A DNA stretch of 64,000 nt. It comes from Prosopocoilus inquinatus. Lineage: Eukaryota; Arthropoda; Insecta; Coleoptera; Lucanidae. Shown here piece after piece: positions 22,988 to 37,900 of the stretch. The notes beneath the pieces are model-generated. The model had not been told where the DNA came from. It saw only the letters and a program-made list of their open reading frames with translations, and ran no database searches. A program made the translations under genes and the position numbers. The stretch's first letter is position 1. Each line of letters begins with the position of its first letter. The DNA lies in the NCBI GenBank assembly GCA_036172665.1, contig CM069869.1:2294001-2358000 (forward strand), written 5' to 3'.

Positions 22988-25900
22988 GGGTGTTTCGAAA
23001 TTGCTAGTAAAAACAAAATTGTTAGTTGGTGATGGTGAGTTGAAATCATCGGCAAAAAATCTAATAAAAATTCTTTGGTTTTCGAGATAAAAATTAATAA
23101 ATATTTGGCCAAAATTGTTGTTGCATCATTGAGTTAAGACAACAAGCTCTCACAGTATTGAAAATAATGAAATGAAATGAATGACGTTTACACAAATAAT
23201 GAGTTGACAGAAGAAAAAAATTAAATAATAAAATTAAAATAAAAAAGACGGGTTTCTTGGATTTCTTAGGACTTCCAGATGCCACAGTTTTTTCTTGTAC
23301 TAGCAATTTCCAAACACCCTGTATTAATATCGGTAATGCGACGCCAATTGAAATTACACAATGTAAATAAACAAAACAGAGCGTAGCATATGATCCTCAA
23401 AAAGAAAATAATGATTATCTTGTAAATATCTCAATGAATCCGTTGAAATGAGGCTTGACATTCGTTAAATAAAATTCGAGGCACTTATAGAATCTGCTCA
23501 TTTGCTTAAAAGGAAATCGGTTCGAAAAAAATTCAAATTTGTTTGTTTTGTCAGTCGCTTACAAAAGCGACGGTCAGAGCTGGATTCAGGATCAATTCCG
23601 GGCCCATAAAAATAACTGGAATTGAATAAAATGAAACGATTTATTTGTTCTTTGTTTTTTTTTGTTTTTGTTTTAAGGAATTGATGTTTTTAATTTTTTT
23701 CACGGTTCGTTTGTTTTATTTTGTCTTTCTGTTATTTCTTGCTAGTTTCTTTCGTTTGACTAGCAAATGGTCGAAGAATCGTCGTTTCTTGATTATTTTT
23801 TTCTGTCTGTTCGTACGTTGTTTCTTTTTTTCTTTTGTTTCTCGCAATTATATTCTTTCTAATCAAATTGACTTTCCACATTTTATTGATTGTCTTTTAC
23901 AGTTATCTTTTGTTTCATGCGAGTTTATATTTATTTTCATTTCTTTTGTCCATCTTAACATTGCGCTACTTCTGTTTCCTTTTTTCTTTAATTCACTTTA
24001 TACTTTGTATTTCTCTTTTGTTTATTTTTATATAATTGACTTTTCACATTTTGTTGATTGACGCTTTTTTATAGTTGTCTTCAGAGTAGTTTTTCTCGTC
24101 TGGAAATTCATTTGTTTTTGGTTCATTCATCTAAGCACTCGGTCTTCTTTTGATTTCGTCTGTTCTTTATGCTTTTGCACTATGTCTTTCTCTTTTGTTC
24201 CGGACTCCTTTTTACAGTTCTCTTTTGTTTCCTACGAGCTTCTTTTGATTTGCAAAAGCTTTCAAACGATTTTCATGTTCTTGTTCATCTTAGTATCCTG
24301 GTTTCTTTTTTAAATTAATTTTATGCTGTCGCATTTCTTTTTTGTTTATTTTTATAAAATTGATTTTTCCCAGCATTTTCTTCATTGACGCCTTGCTTTG
24401 TTTTCTGGAGCTTAATTTGTTTTTTTTTTTCACCTTAGTCGTCAATCTTCTTTTGTTTTTTTATTTTTTCATATTTCATTTCTTATAGAATTGATTTTGC
24501 GCATTTTATTGACTTTTCTTCCTCGCTTTTTATTTCTTTTGAGTCTCATTTGTGAACTTCCGTTTTTGTTTCGTACTTTTTAATCCACTTTTCTACTTAC
24601 AGTTTGCTTTAATTTTCTAATTTTCTATGAATTGACGTTGTCGGTCTTCCTTTGTTTTTTTTTGTTCACCTCTCGCCATTGCTTCCATTTCTCTTTTGTT
24701 TTTGACTTTCTGGCAGGTTTCATTTGTGTTTTTTTTTTAATTTCTTTTGATTTTTGGTGTCGATTTTTTGTTTATGACTTAAAAAAAGAATTAGCGCCTT
24801 TCGGCTACATTTTGTCAACAAGTTGATAGCATTGACTCCAAAATTTGGCAAACTTGAAATCGTGTAGTATTCAGTTGATTGAAGGCCATGTAACCTGTGC
24901 CGTGTTGAGCGCAATTAAATTATATTCGCAATAATTTACAATTAACAGTTAATTAATCGTAATTTTAGAAACTCACAATTAATAAATTAATCAATTGTAA
25001 TTAAAGAAACTCGCAATTAATAATTAATTCACTGTAACAATTAATAATTAATCACTTGTGATTGTTACATTTACAATTTTATTAATTGTAATTATTTGGT
25101 CCTTATAATTAATAAATTGATTAAAGTGATCCTTACACTTTATCCTTTGATTATTTATAACAGTAGAATTGGTTTGGAATTCTGGCAGAAAGTTTTTAGA
25201 AGTAGCCAGTAGGTCAGATTCAATTCGGATTAAATTTTAATCGATCGGTCCTAATTTTAATTCAATTTTATAAAAATGTAACTTTTTTTTCTTGAATAAA
25301 CAAAAACAATCAGAACACAGATTAAACCGAGAGATAGGACTCTTCGAAGCGTATCCGCATTCATTATTGCTACACAGCGAGATACTTAATCGTAAATAAA
25401 CAGATCAAGGCCGTCAACGTTTTTTTGAGGTTGGTATGAAAATGAAGCCATAGTGACTTAGAGAACTTTAATCTATAATCCTGAGTTATACACACTGCTT
25501 GGTCACAAGACACGTACCTGTCCTAGCGGCCCTAATACGTACAAAAAAAAAGTTAAAACTAAGTGTTTGCGGTCTTTTGGTTTTAGTCACCGTATTTAAA
25601 ATTTATGATTCATCGTCATTGACCTTGCTAAATATTTCTTTCGCGCACACTTCAGTGGTTCCAAACAAGTGATACCTCCGATTTTTTTTTGGCTGTGATA
25701 CGGTAACTACCAAAAATAACATTTCACGTACTTATGTAATTAGGATAATTATTTTTATAATTCAGTACGCTTATTTAATTCGGATACATTATTAAGTTAG
25801 CATTCGTATCATGATTCATAGAGAATATAAAACACGTGCAGCGTTATGCAACGAAAGCTTTCGTCAAGCTTGCGATGTATGTACCGAGAAATTAGGTCAA

Positions 25901-28900
25901 GAGCATTAATATCGCTGGAACATCGGCGATAAAAGAAATAATTATGTAAGGACTGATGAATCATGCAGAAGAACCTTGATCGAATCTTGGTGCCAGCAAA
26001 AATAGAATTAGTCATCAAAGTTCTTCTCATTACCAAAGCTGACGCAGACCAAAAGGAGGTCGTCTGATCCCAATAAATAGGTAGTTTTTTTAGATCAGAA
26101 GGAAGTTCAACAAGACAGTTGCCCGAGAGGGTTTGTCACGACAGTTGCCCGAGGCACGAAGTCCTGTCATCTAGAAAAGTGCTTCTTCGATTCAAAATGT
26201 AATTTAGTTTGTGTATCTTGAGTCGTAAAGTTTTCAAAATTCTAACTTCTTTTTTTTATCAGTCAATTTTCCATCCACGGTCCACGATCGGCGAGGGTGA
26301 GTTTAAATAACAAATATCTAACAAAGGTTCTTAGATATAAACTGATTTTTGTTAATCTTTCCTTTTCTCTTTCATACTGTGGTTTCAATTTTACGTCAAT
26401 TGTTAAATTATACTTAGTTAATTAATTTAATTAAATTCACATATTATTTCGTTTGTAATTTTTCGTTATTGTACTAAAATTTCTTCTTTGTTTCAATATA
26501 TTTTGTAATTTAAAGTTTGGATTTTTTTATTTAAACGATAGTAAGAAAGGATTATTGAGATAACATAGAAAGAGATAAGGAGTGGACAGTTTTCAACAAT
26601 CCCGAAAACAAATATTAGTAGACACCATTCGAGCTATTCGGGGAAAACGATTTTTGGCTTTCCATGCTAAAACCAGGGCGCTACTAACAAAGAAATCGAA
26701 ATTCAATGTCGTACGGATTGCTAAAAGAATTGGGGACAAAAGGAGATGAAAAGCGAGTTTTCAACTTCCGTCCGGACGTACGTTCTACACTTACACTGAG
26801 TTTGTTTTTATTTACACACAGTAAAAAAAAAACTTGTATAAAAATTTATTCGTTTTTTAATCATTTTTCTTTTTAGAAATTATTAACGATAACATGCAAA
26901 AGCTAATTGAACTCCGTCGTAAGGATTGCATTTCTAAAAGCTATTCACCTTGTATAAACGATTGCATCAATTTCGAAAAATGTACGACGTCTAACGTTTG
27001 CGCTTTCATCTATGCGAACTCGTTGTTGGATGTTATAATAATAAATGAGGGAGTGCGCCTCGTTGTAGCGAAAAAGAAACCCCTAGAAAAGCGACACGTG
27101 GAGACAATTTTCCGATCCCGGCAAGAGGGCGCGTGTAAGCACAGCTGCCGGGAAGCTCGCGTTTAATTTTCATCCAAACGGAAGCCAATAACATCGGGCC
27201 GGTATTGGCAATGACATGAATGCGAGCTTTGAATAGATATTGAATAATGGGTGCACTCCACGGTAATATCCGAATAACTGCAATTAGTTTGTAGCTTTAA
27301 AGCAGTGAAAAGCGATTCTTTTTCAATATTATTTTCTCAACCAACTGAAACACCGCATTTCAAACAGATTTTCTCATTTTATTAAAGAACTATAAAATTT
27401 TTCACTAGTACAATGTGTTCAACAAAGATAGAAATGGTCAATTATGCAACCAAACATGCACGCATGGTATGGTGTGCATGGAGTTACACATCTTCAATTC
27501 AACGTCCCACCATGGTCGAGGATCCAATCCAAAAAAGTGTTTTTTTTGCGTCTTATCCTTGTCCTTCGAGCAAATAACGTAACTTTCACGCCGCATGCAT
27601 ATGAATATTGCATGAAAGAAACCGATCGATGGCGTAATTTACATTAAACTTCGATGTACCAAAGCGTTTTCTTCGCCTGGCAACCTGCACTGCACGGGAC
27701 GATATTGATTGGCAATTTATTGAAGTGCGAGCGACGCTTAAAGAAGTTCGTCGCGTTCGATAAGTTAACTACACTGTCGATTGACGCCCTCATTGTTGTT
27801 ACCGAACGGTAACACAATTAGTAAATTTGTTTTTTTGGCAACACCATCAATTAACGGTGTTTTTCTATCTGTCACTATCAAATCATCAAATTCTATCTTT
27901 TGGTAATGGTATAAACATGCCTTTTGAAGAAAATTGTCATGTAACAAACCGATGTTTTCATACAGATTTAATTTATTTTATTTTTATTTGAATTCATCGT
28001 CACGGGAAAAGTATTACGAAAGGATACAGATGAGTCATCGGGCTAATGTAAGCAAAGTACCATGTTCCGAATGCAGGAGTGCAAGCGATATCAAAAAGAC
28101 GCAAGGTCGACCTCGCCAAGTGCAGAATGACTCACACGAAAATGTACCTAGCCAAGTGAATTATGCAGAAATGCAAGCAATATTGTAACAGAGTGATGAT
28201 TCGCACTGTAAAAATGCGAAAACTTCAATACGTATAAAGTAAAAAAAAATTAATTTAATTTAATTTATTTATTAAGTAGATCATTAGTACTGTGGGATCT
28301 GTTTCGACAGTCCTTTCCATGGGAAGAACGTAACATGATTTCTTATGTGTCGCATACTCAATGCAATAGAACATTTTATAAAATCTTAATGTTTCATTTT
28401 CTGCTTAATCTGGTACGTTCTGTCGATGCAGCTTTCCAGGCGCTCGGTCTGAGGTCATAGGAAGTTCGAAAAAAGCAGTTGGAAGCAGTATGTAGGATGG
28501 AAGCGCGTTGCAGGTACCCGGGAGGGGGGGGGGTGGAGGAAATCGCGAGATAGTTCATAAAAAACATTGGAATTGATAGTTGATTAATCCGCAGACTTCT
28601 TCAGCTTCAGAAAAAAGCTCGCGTCTTTTTCTCGTACTGGGCGATTCTAAATTCAGTTGTTTTCTCTAAGTTTGAAATTCGTGAACGGAAGGCAAAAGCT
28701 TTTCCCGCGAAGTGTTTTTTAAGTGTATCTAAACACGTTCTGAACAAAATCTTTCATTTGTTTTGTATAAAATCATTATGCTTTCTTAATCTTTGGATTA
28801 CGAGGGGAGAAAATTCTATTCAGTTCGGTGAGCTAACATATTGCTCAAAAACTAATCACTACAATCGATAGATCAATCCTTGTCTCTCTCTCTCTCTTTT

Positions 28901-31900
28901 TATCATTTTATTTTTTGGAAAGTTTTGTTTCCTTGTATAACATTTTTGTAATTATCAAAGATTTATTTTGTGAACTATTGACTCGTCAGTTATTGTTATT
29001 TTGTTACTTTTTGTTTTATTTCCTTAGTACTTCTTTTTAATAGATTATAAGTTCACTCTTTATTTTCATCTAGAATTCCGGAGAGAACATTCTAGTAAGG
29101 AGAGAGACAACGGCAGGGAATTTGACAATCTTCAGGCAATTAAAACGGCACTATTTCGACTTTTCGAGAAAAACACCGTTGAAAGTATATTTTCGGCTTT
29201 TAACTTCGACCAGCTACCGATCAAGAAAATTGCTTTCCAATGGTGGCTCGTTGGTCAAAAGAGCAGGTTAGGTTTTCTGTAAAACAGGATTGGTTTCGTT
29301 CTTGTGCAAGAATTAGTGTGAATAAATATCAAACAAGAAGTGCTTCACAATTTAGATTGTTTAAAAATTGTACGATTTCTTGGAACAATAAATTACGTAA
29401 TGGAAAACAGCCTTTATTTTCATCTAGAATTGAATCAAACGTTATACAGATTGAAGACTTTCGCTTTAGTCAATAATGGTTTCATGAATGAAGTATGCGT
29501 CTCGCAATACGTTAAAAAAAATTATTTCATCACAGACTCGCCGAACTAGTATAAGGTTCACCGTATACAGGTAATTGTTTTAAAATGAGAACCAGGTGAT
29601 GGTAATGATGTTAGGGACTCGTTTCAATGTGTATAAAGCTGTGGGGAAGCACAGATTAAGGTCGTGAACTACGAATGCTTTAATTCTTTTGGATGTTTTA
29701 CTCTACACACTGTGAGATAACGTGATTACAACACTATGATATCACGTGATTACAATATCCACTATCCAAACATGTACAATGGTGACTAAAACGAGGTTTA
29801 TGTAGTTTTTGGTAGCGTTAATCCGGGTATAACGTCACTTTGTTTATCCCTATGGTCATTGCCTAACCTCAATTATCTCGTCATGGCTTGTGTATTTGTT
29901 TTTGAGCAGTTTATTCCGATGTCCAGTGTTAATACCCCAATGGCTATTTTTATTTCTTTCTCCGGAGAGTTTGCCTTATGGGCTTTCGAAAATTTCAGAG
30001 ACACTACCTTTTCTCCTTCTTCTTTTTCTTGTGTTTCTCTGCAGTAGGCGCTCGGGCATTTATTATACTTCTTAAAGGATTTTCAATTTACTGATAAGGC
30101 TAATGATGTGATGGTGTTTTACATACTTGAAACTAAAAGTGCCTTTCCAAAGTCACATATGTACTTAGGTTGAAAATGTAATCCTTCCTGTTTTGTAGCA
30201 TTCATGGTCTTCCAGATCCTTAGAGTGATTTATACTTTTAAGTATAAATATTTAACTTTATTTTATCAATGTCTATGGCGTCATCGTATCTTTACAGTAC
30301 AGGAACCCACACGCGATCAACATCTAACAAAGCCTTGATTTTTCAAGAACTTTGTGTTTTAAAGCACGAGGAGCGACGTGAAATGTGAGAAGATGAAGTT
30401 CTTGAAAATGTATATAACTTTTATCGGTCAGATACCCGTGCCCTACTTCATTTACTTCTTACCAATCTTCTGTAGATTGCCGAGATTGTCGGAATTGGAT
30501 TTAAAAGTTGAAATTAGGTCGGGTGAGGTTGGATGTCGACATTCTCTATCCCTGAATTGTGAGTGAGAACGTTTTCCAATACATACAATCAATACAAAAT
30601 TCCTACTTAACTATATTATAACACCATCATTATTACTTTTGTATGTATTTACATATTTGCTTTTCCAAATTCAACTGATTGTTTCATTAATTTCGAAGTG
30701 AGAAAGCGTACCCATTCAGAACCGCATGACTTTTCGTGATTAATCGTTTCAGCGTATTGTTTCTTTTGGAAGTCGTCAGTGTTTTTAATATACTCGTACT
30801 TTCCTTCGACCATGAACTCAGCGAATTCAATCTCTCACTTTATACATTCTGAAATCTCGTACGCCGCCAATCAATATCTAATTTTCCTTACACTCCGTAC
30901 GTGCCACCGATCCCAAATCAAACTCGTCACGGCTCATGTTGACCCATTTCCTTTGGCCAGAGTGTGGTCCTTTACATGATAAAATATCACTTTCAAACTT
31001 ACTTTTATACTTATCTGTAAGCACGCTTTCTAATCATAATAGTTTTAGAACTTAGAGGCCCGATTTTATAATCGAACTAAAGAATACTTTAAAAATAAAG
31101 TCACAGCCATATGCCAAAAAAATGAAATCGGCCCATAAGCAAATGACTGAACAGTAGATTGTATTGGGTGTCTCAAAATGTAAAGAGGATAATGAAAGGG
31201 TAGCTAAAGGAGATCAAATTCTTAATAAATTTCACTGCAAAAGCAGCGAGACATTAAATTTATTGTCTGCATAGTCAAGAAATGTCTTCGGTTAAACGAC
31301 CTGTGTAATAATGAAAACTCCCTAGGGACAAAGTCATCCACAATGTCATCAGTCACTTTCATTCCCTAGGGAGAAGTATGTTATTTCTGACGTGATTTTC
31401 GTATCATGAAACTTGCATTCTATTTCCGATTGTATCTAAAATATGTTTGTTATTTAACTTAATCTCTCATTTACCAATAATCAAACTTAATTACTCTACA
31501 GGCATTTCACAAACAAAATATTAAAAAAATGAGAAAATTTCTTATCTTTTTAAACCAATAAATTTCGGTACGTAATGTAATTTTTTTTAACAACAACCAA
31601 GAGACGGGAACACTTTTTAAAATTAGTATTATAATATCCTGACGTTTGTAAATGATTATAATGGTCTAGAAAACAGAAATATTTAAAGCTGTAGAAAACA
31701 AGAAAAACGGAAGAAAATTTAAGTATTAAAAAAGCAAGCAGCAAAATCGAAAATTTTAAATTTTGCACATTTTCAAAATAAAGGAATAAACAAAACCGAA
31801 AGATAAAAATAAAAAATTTCATGTTAACACATATAGGTATATTAATAATAATAATAAATTTATTTATCAAATTGCCATAGTACATAAAAAGTGAAATGTA

Positions 31901-34900
31901 CATGGACAATAGATACTATGTCAATTAAAAGAACTAATTGAAATTAACAATTAAATGGAACAAAATACAAAAGCATTAAAGTTGTGAAATAAAAAAAATA
32001 GTGAATTTATGCGCATCATTACAAAAGTTAATTAAGTAAACTAATAAATAGATAAATATAAAATAAAACTACAAACTTTATCATGCCAATAAAATAGTTA
32101 AAAATTTTGCCTATTATTATCAATGAGGGTCGGTTTTTTAAACAGGAGTTAACTTTAGCCGTCGGGATATTGTGAGAATAATCGTTCTTATGGCAATAAA
32201 CCAAACAATAAAGTTATCCTGCTGTTGATAAATTGGGCCTTGGCTCGATGTGTAAAGGTTCGGATATTCAGTATATGAAGATAAAAATGAAGTTGCGTTT
32301 AAATAATATTATAACGTATAGCGTACAAGGTCAGAAATAAATGAGTCAAGTAACGGAGGCTGGAATATTACACGCGGCGCGCGTTCACAGAAAAATGAGA
32401 TCCAGCGTGCGAAAGCTGCAACATTATCCCTAATTATGCACTCAATTAAGGATATTTTTTGCATAGCAATTGCAACATACGGTATTCCTCACTTGTATAA
32501 CAATCGGGAAGGGCAAAGTGATTAAGTAGAGTGGGACCGTATCTTCCGGGTCCTTCGAATGAAGCCCCTTGACCTAACTACGCGTTACGTTCCCCGTTTA
32601 TTATTTTTAAATTTTTAAATTTAATTTAATCGGTCAGTTTCCCCAGTTTGAAATTAATTTCGCGAATGAAAATACAACTTATGGTGTTTTCTTTTGCGGT
32701 AATCATAATTTAATCGTAACCGATTTACGTTTCTATTAGTTTAATTTAAATTCTATGTTTCAAGAAAGTTTGAGTTGAAAGGAAAATTCATTTTTGCACG
32801 TAAAGAAGGAACTATTTGTAACAAGGGCTTTTTTTCGTTTTGTACTGGATATTCGCCTTTCTCCACACCATTATTCTATTTAATTTAATTTTGCTAGAAA
32901 GACATACGGCATATATAAGAAATAATTACGATATCCTACCATTTGAAATTAGAATTAAATAGCTTTCATTTTTGATCTAGAGATGGCGCGTGAAATAATC
33001 TCATCACATCTTGATTTTGTATTTTAATTTAATTTTGAAATTGAAGTCATCGCTTAGATAGAAAATGAGAACGCTGGAAGATGAAATGCTGAAATTTTCC
33101 TATTTAGCCAATAGATGGCGCTATGGTGTAAAAAAATGCGATATCCTGCTCTTTGATATTAGAATAAAGTAGCTTTCATTTTCGCGTAAGAGATGGCGCT
33201 CTAAATAATAATCCCATCAGAATTTTTCAGTGCAACTTTGAAATTCCAATGCAGTAAAAGAAAATTCAATTAAAACAGATTACAATTTTAGACAACAAAT
33301 GGCGCTCTGAATGACTTGCGCAGATTTTATATTTCCGATTAAAGAAGAAATGTTTCTGTTGAGAATATGAAGACGAAATGCCGCGTGCCGTCCTGCTGAT
33401 ACTCGATTAAAATAGTTTTCTCTTTAGTATAACAGATGGTGCCCCAATAAATAATTAAATTCAATATAGAGCGCTTAATTACAGGGATCATATACAATTT
33501 TTTAACCCACCTGATCTGAAAATAGCAAGAATAAAATTATCGTTATTAAGAAAACTTATGTTTGAGTTTCTTATCATCAAATAGAAGGATTTTGTTTCTA
33601 ACTCGCATGCAGAAACAAAAAAAAAAATATAAAAAACTTCTATATACTATAAGATTCAGTACAAGAAAACGTTCGTAGATTGCCCTTGTACCAATTAAAC
33701 TTGAAATGAGGGAAGAAGGGAGGGGCCTGATGAAACTCTTCTTTTAATCTAAGGTTTCCCACTCACCAGAAAAATCTCGAAAACCGGGAAAAGTCAGGGA
33801 ATTGAAAAAAGATTCTCAATGTCGGGAAAAATTCGACAAATTTGCTTGTTTTAATGCAACTGAACTGAAAAACTGGAAAGTTGAATACAAATTAGTTTTT
33901 TCTTTAATTAAAAAAAAAGAAACTTGAAAATTGTTTCAAATATTTCAAAAAGTAGAAGAATTCCATAATTAAAGTAAACTGCAGAAAAAATTATCACGTT
34001 TTTAACAAAAAAGAAATATTTTTACTAATTAAGCTTGAAACGAGGGAAGAAGAGAGGGGGACTATGAAAATCTTGTTTTATTCTAAGGGGCCGATGTTTA
34101 AACAATGTTCTCGCTCAACGAGAAAATCTGGAAAATAGGGGAAAATCAGGGAATTGAAAAAATCACAATGTCACAAAAAAATTAAGGGAATTTGTTTTTG
34201 TTTGTTGTTTTGATGCAAAAGTCAGTGGAAATGCACTGAAAAACTTTAAATTTGAACACAATTTTTAAAAGTAGAAGAAAAAATGGAAAACTGTTTTAAA
34301 TATTTAAAAAATAGGAGAATTACAAAATTTAAAAGTAAACTGCGGAAAAATTTATCACGTTTTTAACAAAAAGATTATACAGGGTGTTTGGAAATTGCTG
34401 GTATCTAAAAAAAGACTAGTAGTTGGTGCTGATGAATTGAAGTCATATTATCTAATAAAATAGTTTTCGAGATACAAATTACAAATTACAAATTTGGCCA
34501 AAATTGTTGGTGCGCCATTGAGTTACGGTAATAAGCTCTCACAACTGAGTACATAATTATTACCGAAACGAATGCTGCTTACAAAAAAAATGGATTTCTT
34601 GGATTTCTTAGTACTTCCAGATGCCATAGTTTCTGTATTAGCAATTTCCTAACACACTGTATTGACAACCATACTAGCGGGTTTGTATATTGAGTTGCCT
34701 ACACTTATGTTATTTTTTGAGAAATATACATTTATTACTGGTTTTTAACAAACCACATGTTATTAAAATTAATTGTTTATCGTAAGTACAAAGTTTTTTT
34801 AATCTCGAACCGGACAGAAATATGATGGGAACACACTCCACGTTTCGCTATAGATTTATAGCTTCGTCAGGAGCAGTACAAAGTTTTTTTAATCTCGAAC

Positions 34901-37900
34901 CGGACAAAAAATATGATGAGAACACACTCAACGTTTCGCTATAGATTTATAGCTACGTCAGGGGCAGTACAAAGTTTTTTTAATCTCGAACCGGACAGAA
35001 ATATGAGGGGAACACACTCAACGTTTCGCTATAGATTTATAGCTTCGCCAGGAGCTATAAATCTACAGGAACGTTGAGTGTGTTCCCATCATATTTCTCC
35101 GGTTCGAGATTAAAAAAACTTTGTACTTTCAATTTTCATCGGACAAGAACCAGCTTCAATTAATTGTTTATCATTTTTGTAGGTAATTCAGCAACTTTCT
35201 CTACGACATACATGATAATAAAATAAATAAATGATTAATTTTTGAAAATTGCATAATTGCAGTCAATAGTGTGACTTTTTAGATGAAAGGCCAGGGAAAA
35301 CCTGGAAAAGTCAGGGAATGTTTCGATGAAAATAAAGTGGAATGGGACTGCCTGATTTAAATCTAGCCAATTTTTTTTTGTAACAAAACAGTTGAAACAA
35401 TTTATAACGCGGCAGTTATAGTAATTAAACAGTCAACTGACATAAATAAATCTATTTTTTATTACATACAAAATTGTATTACTTATTTGAAAAATGTCAT
35501 ATTCGTCGTGACTTTTTAAATATTTTCGTGATCGGTAGTAAATGAGATTTGATTCTGTTGGGGCTGAACAAGAGTTTCAAAGCATGAAAATGATCATCCA
35601 ATAAAGTGGAAGAAAAAAATTGTTTTCCTTAACAAAACATTTGAAATAATTTTTATAATGTAGCAGTTAATGTAATTTAAAAGTTAAACGACATACCTAA
35701 ATAAATCTATTTATCATCTATCGATGGTAAGTGCGATTTGATTCGGTTGGGGCCGAACGAGAATTTCAAAGCATGAAAATGATCAAGGTTAAGGTGTGAC
35801 TCAATGCAGGTTGTGTTGACCGTGGACTCATTCCAAACGAACTCGTATTTTCATGATGATCATCGGTCAATTTTGTCGGCAGTCTGGTTTCAATTAATTA
35901 ATGTAAGTGATTTGAGTTGGTTTCATAGTAGAAAATGTGCAAAAAGAAATTATCTCTTCATGTAGGATCGATCGGGTAGATGGGGTAGAATTCTGAAAAG
36001 GAGTTGTTTCTATTTCATGTCCGAAGAGACATGAAATAGAAAAGAAGAGAGAAAGTCCAGGGGGATCTTAATCAATGTACGAAAAAAAGAAATATCTCTG
36101 CGTGTAGGATCGATCGGGTGCATTGGGTAAAATTCTGAAATGGAGTTGTTTCGATTTCATGTCCGAAGGGGGTAAATCAGGCATTATAAAATGATAGGGA
36201 CAGAAGAGCTGCAGGTAAGCTGCGGAAAGGTCGAATGGGGATAAGATATCGACCGAATGTGAGAGAGCGCAAATGACGTCAGGGGGGGTGCCGTGTAGGG
36301 AACATAACCGCACCACACGACATAAACATTCTGTCTAACTGAGATTTGCTCTTGACAAGCGAAGAGGTCCTAATTAGTAACTTACAGCTTGGCATGCCAT
36401 CGATTTTTCCTCTGCGATTAACTGCGTACGCATACTCGGCCTGTAGGCGTTCTTACTACCACCGTTTATGTACATACAAACAAAATCATAAACAATGTGA
36501 CCGACCTGTGTATGTTAAGTATGTACCTCTAGGCTGTTATTGCTACTCGTGCTATTGCTTCCATTTTCGCTGTGCTTTGGCGAGGTGGAACCAAGAGCGC
36601 GTTCTTTCGCCGCACGAGCCCAAGATTCCAGTCTCTTGTGGGTGACCCAGCAGCCCGTCGGGCCCAAACCGGACATCTTCATGTCAGGATCCCCTCAGGG
36701 CGAATCATACCGATCACGTGCGTTCGAAATTTCACCACGAAACCATTGTACAGGCCGCGGATCGCTAAAGCTCAAGGTCAGTCGACCTCAGAAACGAAAT
36801 CGAAAGCTCCTCCTTCTGACTGACATGCAATGACATCCAATCATAATTCTTGCTAATGCGGCGGCGGCGGCATCCGTTCGCGACGTCGTTCGCGTTCAAA
36901 ATATACTGACGACCGTCGCGGTGCTTGCGTCTCTCCCGGGCTCAACAGGTTGAGGGGATGACAAATATCTTCTAAGTTACGACAGACGTCATTAAAGCTT
37001 CCTCGTGCTTGATGGGAATGCAACGGTTGAAATCAGGACGGGGTACCGTCGCGCGTCGAATACTACAATATTTACAGATATTTTCACTTTACAGGCCAGA
37101 TGAGAGATTTTGCAAGAACATTTTCATCTAATCCCTGACCGAAAACACGCTGGAGTTGATGAGAATCCAATTTTTTTAAACATAGAAATGCTTTTGAATA
37201 AAACCAAAAATTAACATATTAAAGGATCAAGGACCTCCTTAGCTTGATTACGGCAATTATAATGAACAAGTGTAAATACTTTTTACGCAACTGTGTATCA
37301 GAAAGTGAAACGTCTTAGTCTGAAGATAAAGCAGAAAGTATAAATTAAATTTAAAAAAAAAGTAAGAGTATTAAATTAGAAAGTCAATTCTCGAAAAAAT
37401 TTCAATTTAATTATTGAATCTGATGTCTTTTTTTTTCTTACAATTTTCAAATCCAATTTGAAGTAAAAAGAAAGCTCAGCCTTCACAGGATTCCTTCCAT
37501 ATAATCTTTTTTATTGAACATCATGAAACTCCGACTATCAGAGAGTTGTTAACATAACTGCAACTTTTTTTTTAATTGACAACAAAGTTATTGAAGTATT
37601 TAAATAATTATCAATTAATCAAATTAAGAATACTTCTTCCATTTGCTTCAAAAACGTGATTTCGCCATTAAAAAATAATCATCAGCATGAAAATATGACT
37701 ATATTGAAAATAAAAAGGAAGTACAAAATGTTTTTTTTCCTACTTAAAGATGTATGTACATACATCCTCAAGGATAACTTCAAGGATTAATAACGAAAAA
37801 AAAAACGCAAACAAATAAGAAACAAAATATTAATATTAATGGAAAAATCATTAAACTTGTCTGCAGAAATTGTATGGATTTTACAGTGCGATGCAGAGAG

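Noticed and set aside
23645..24061. 138-codon Phe/Leu-rich frame suggesting a membrane protein
   Set aside because: It is a composition artefact of a T-rich repeat block; no start context, domain or splice sites.
34785..35127. Evenly spaced repeats resembling a CRISPR array
   Set aside because: Units are contiguous 90-bp tandem copies with no unique spacers, in a eukaryotic intron.
36346..36833. Overlapping plus-strand frames of 83-99 codons
   Set aside because: No motif, and the region reads better as minus-strand exon A' with a matching donor. GC-rich sequence gives long chance frames.
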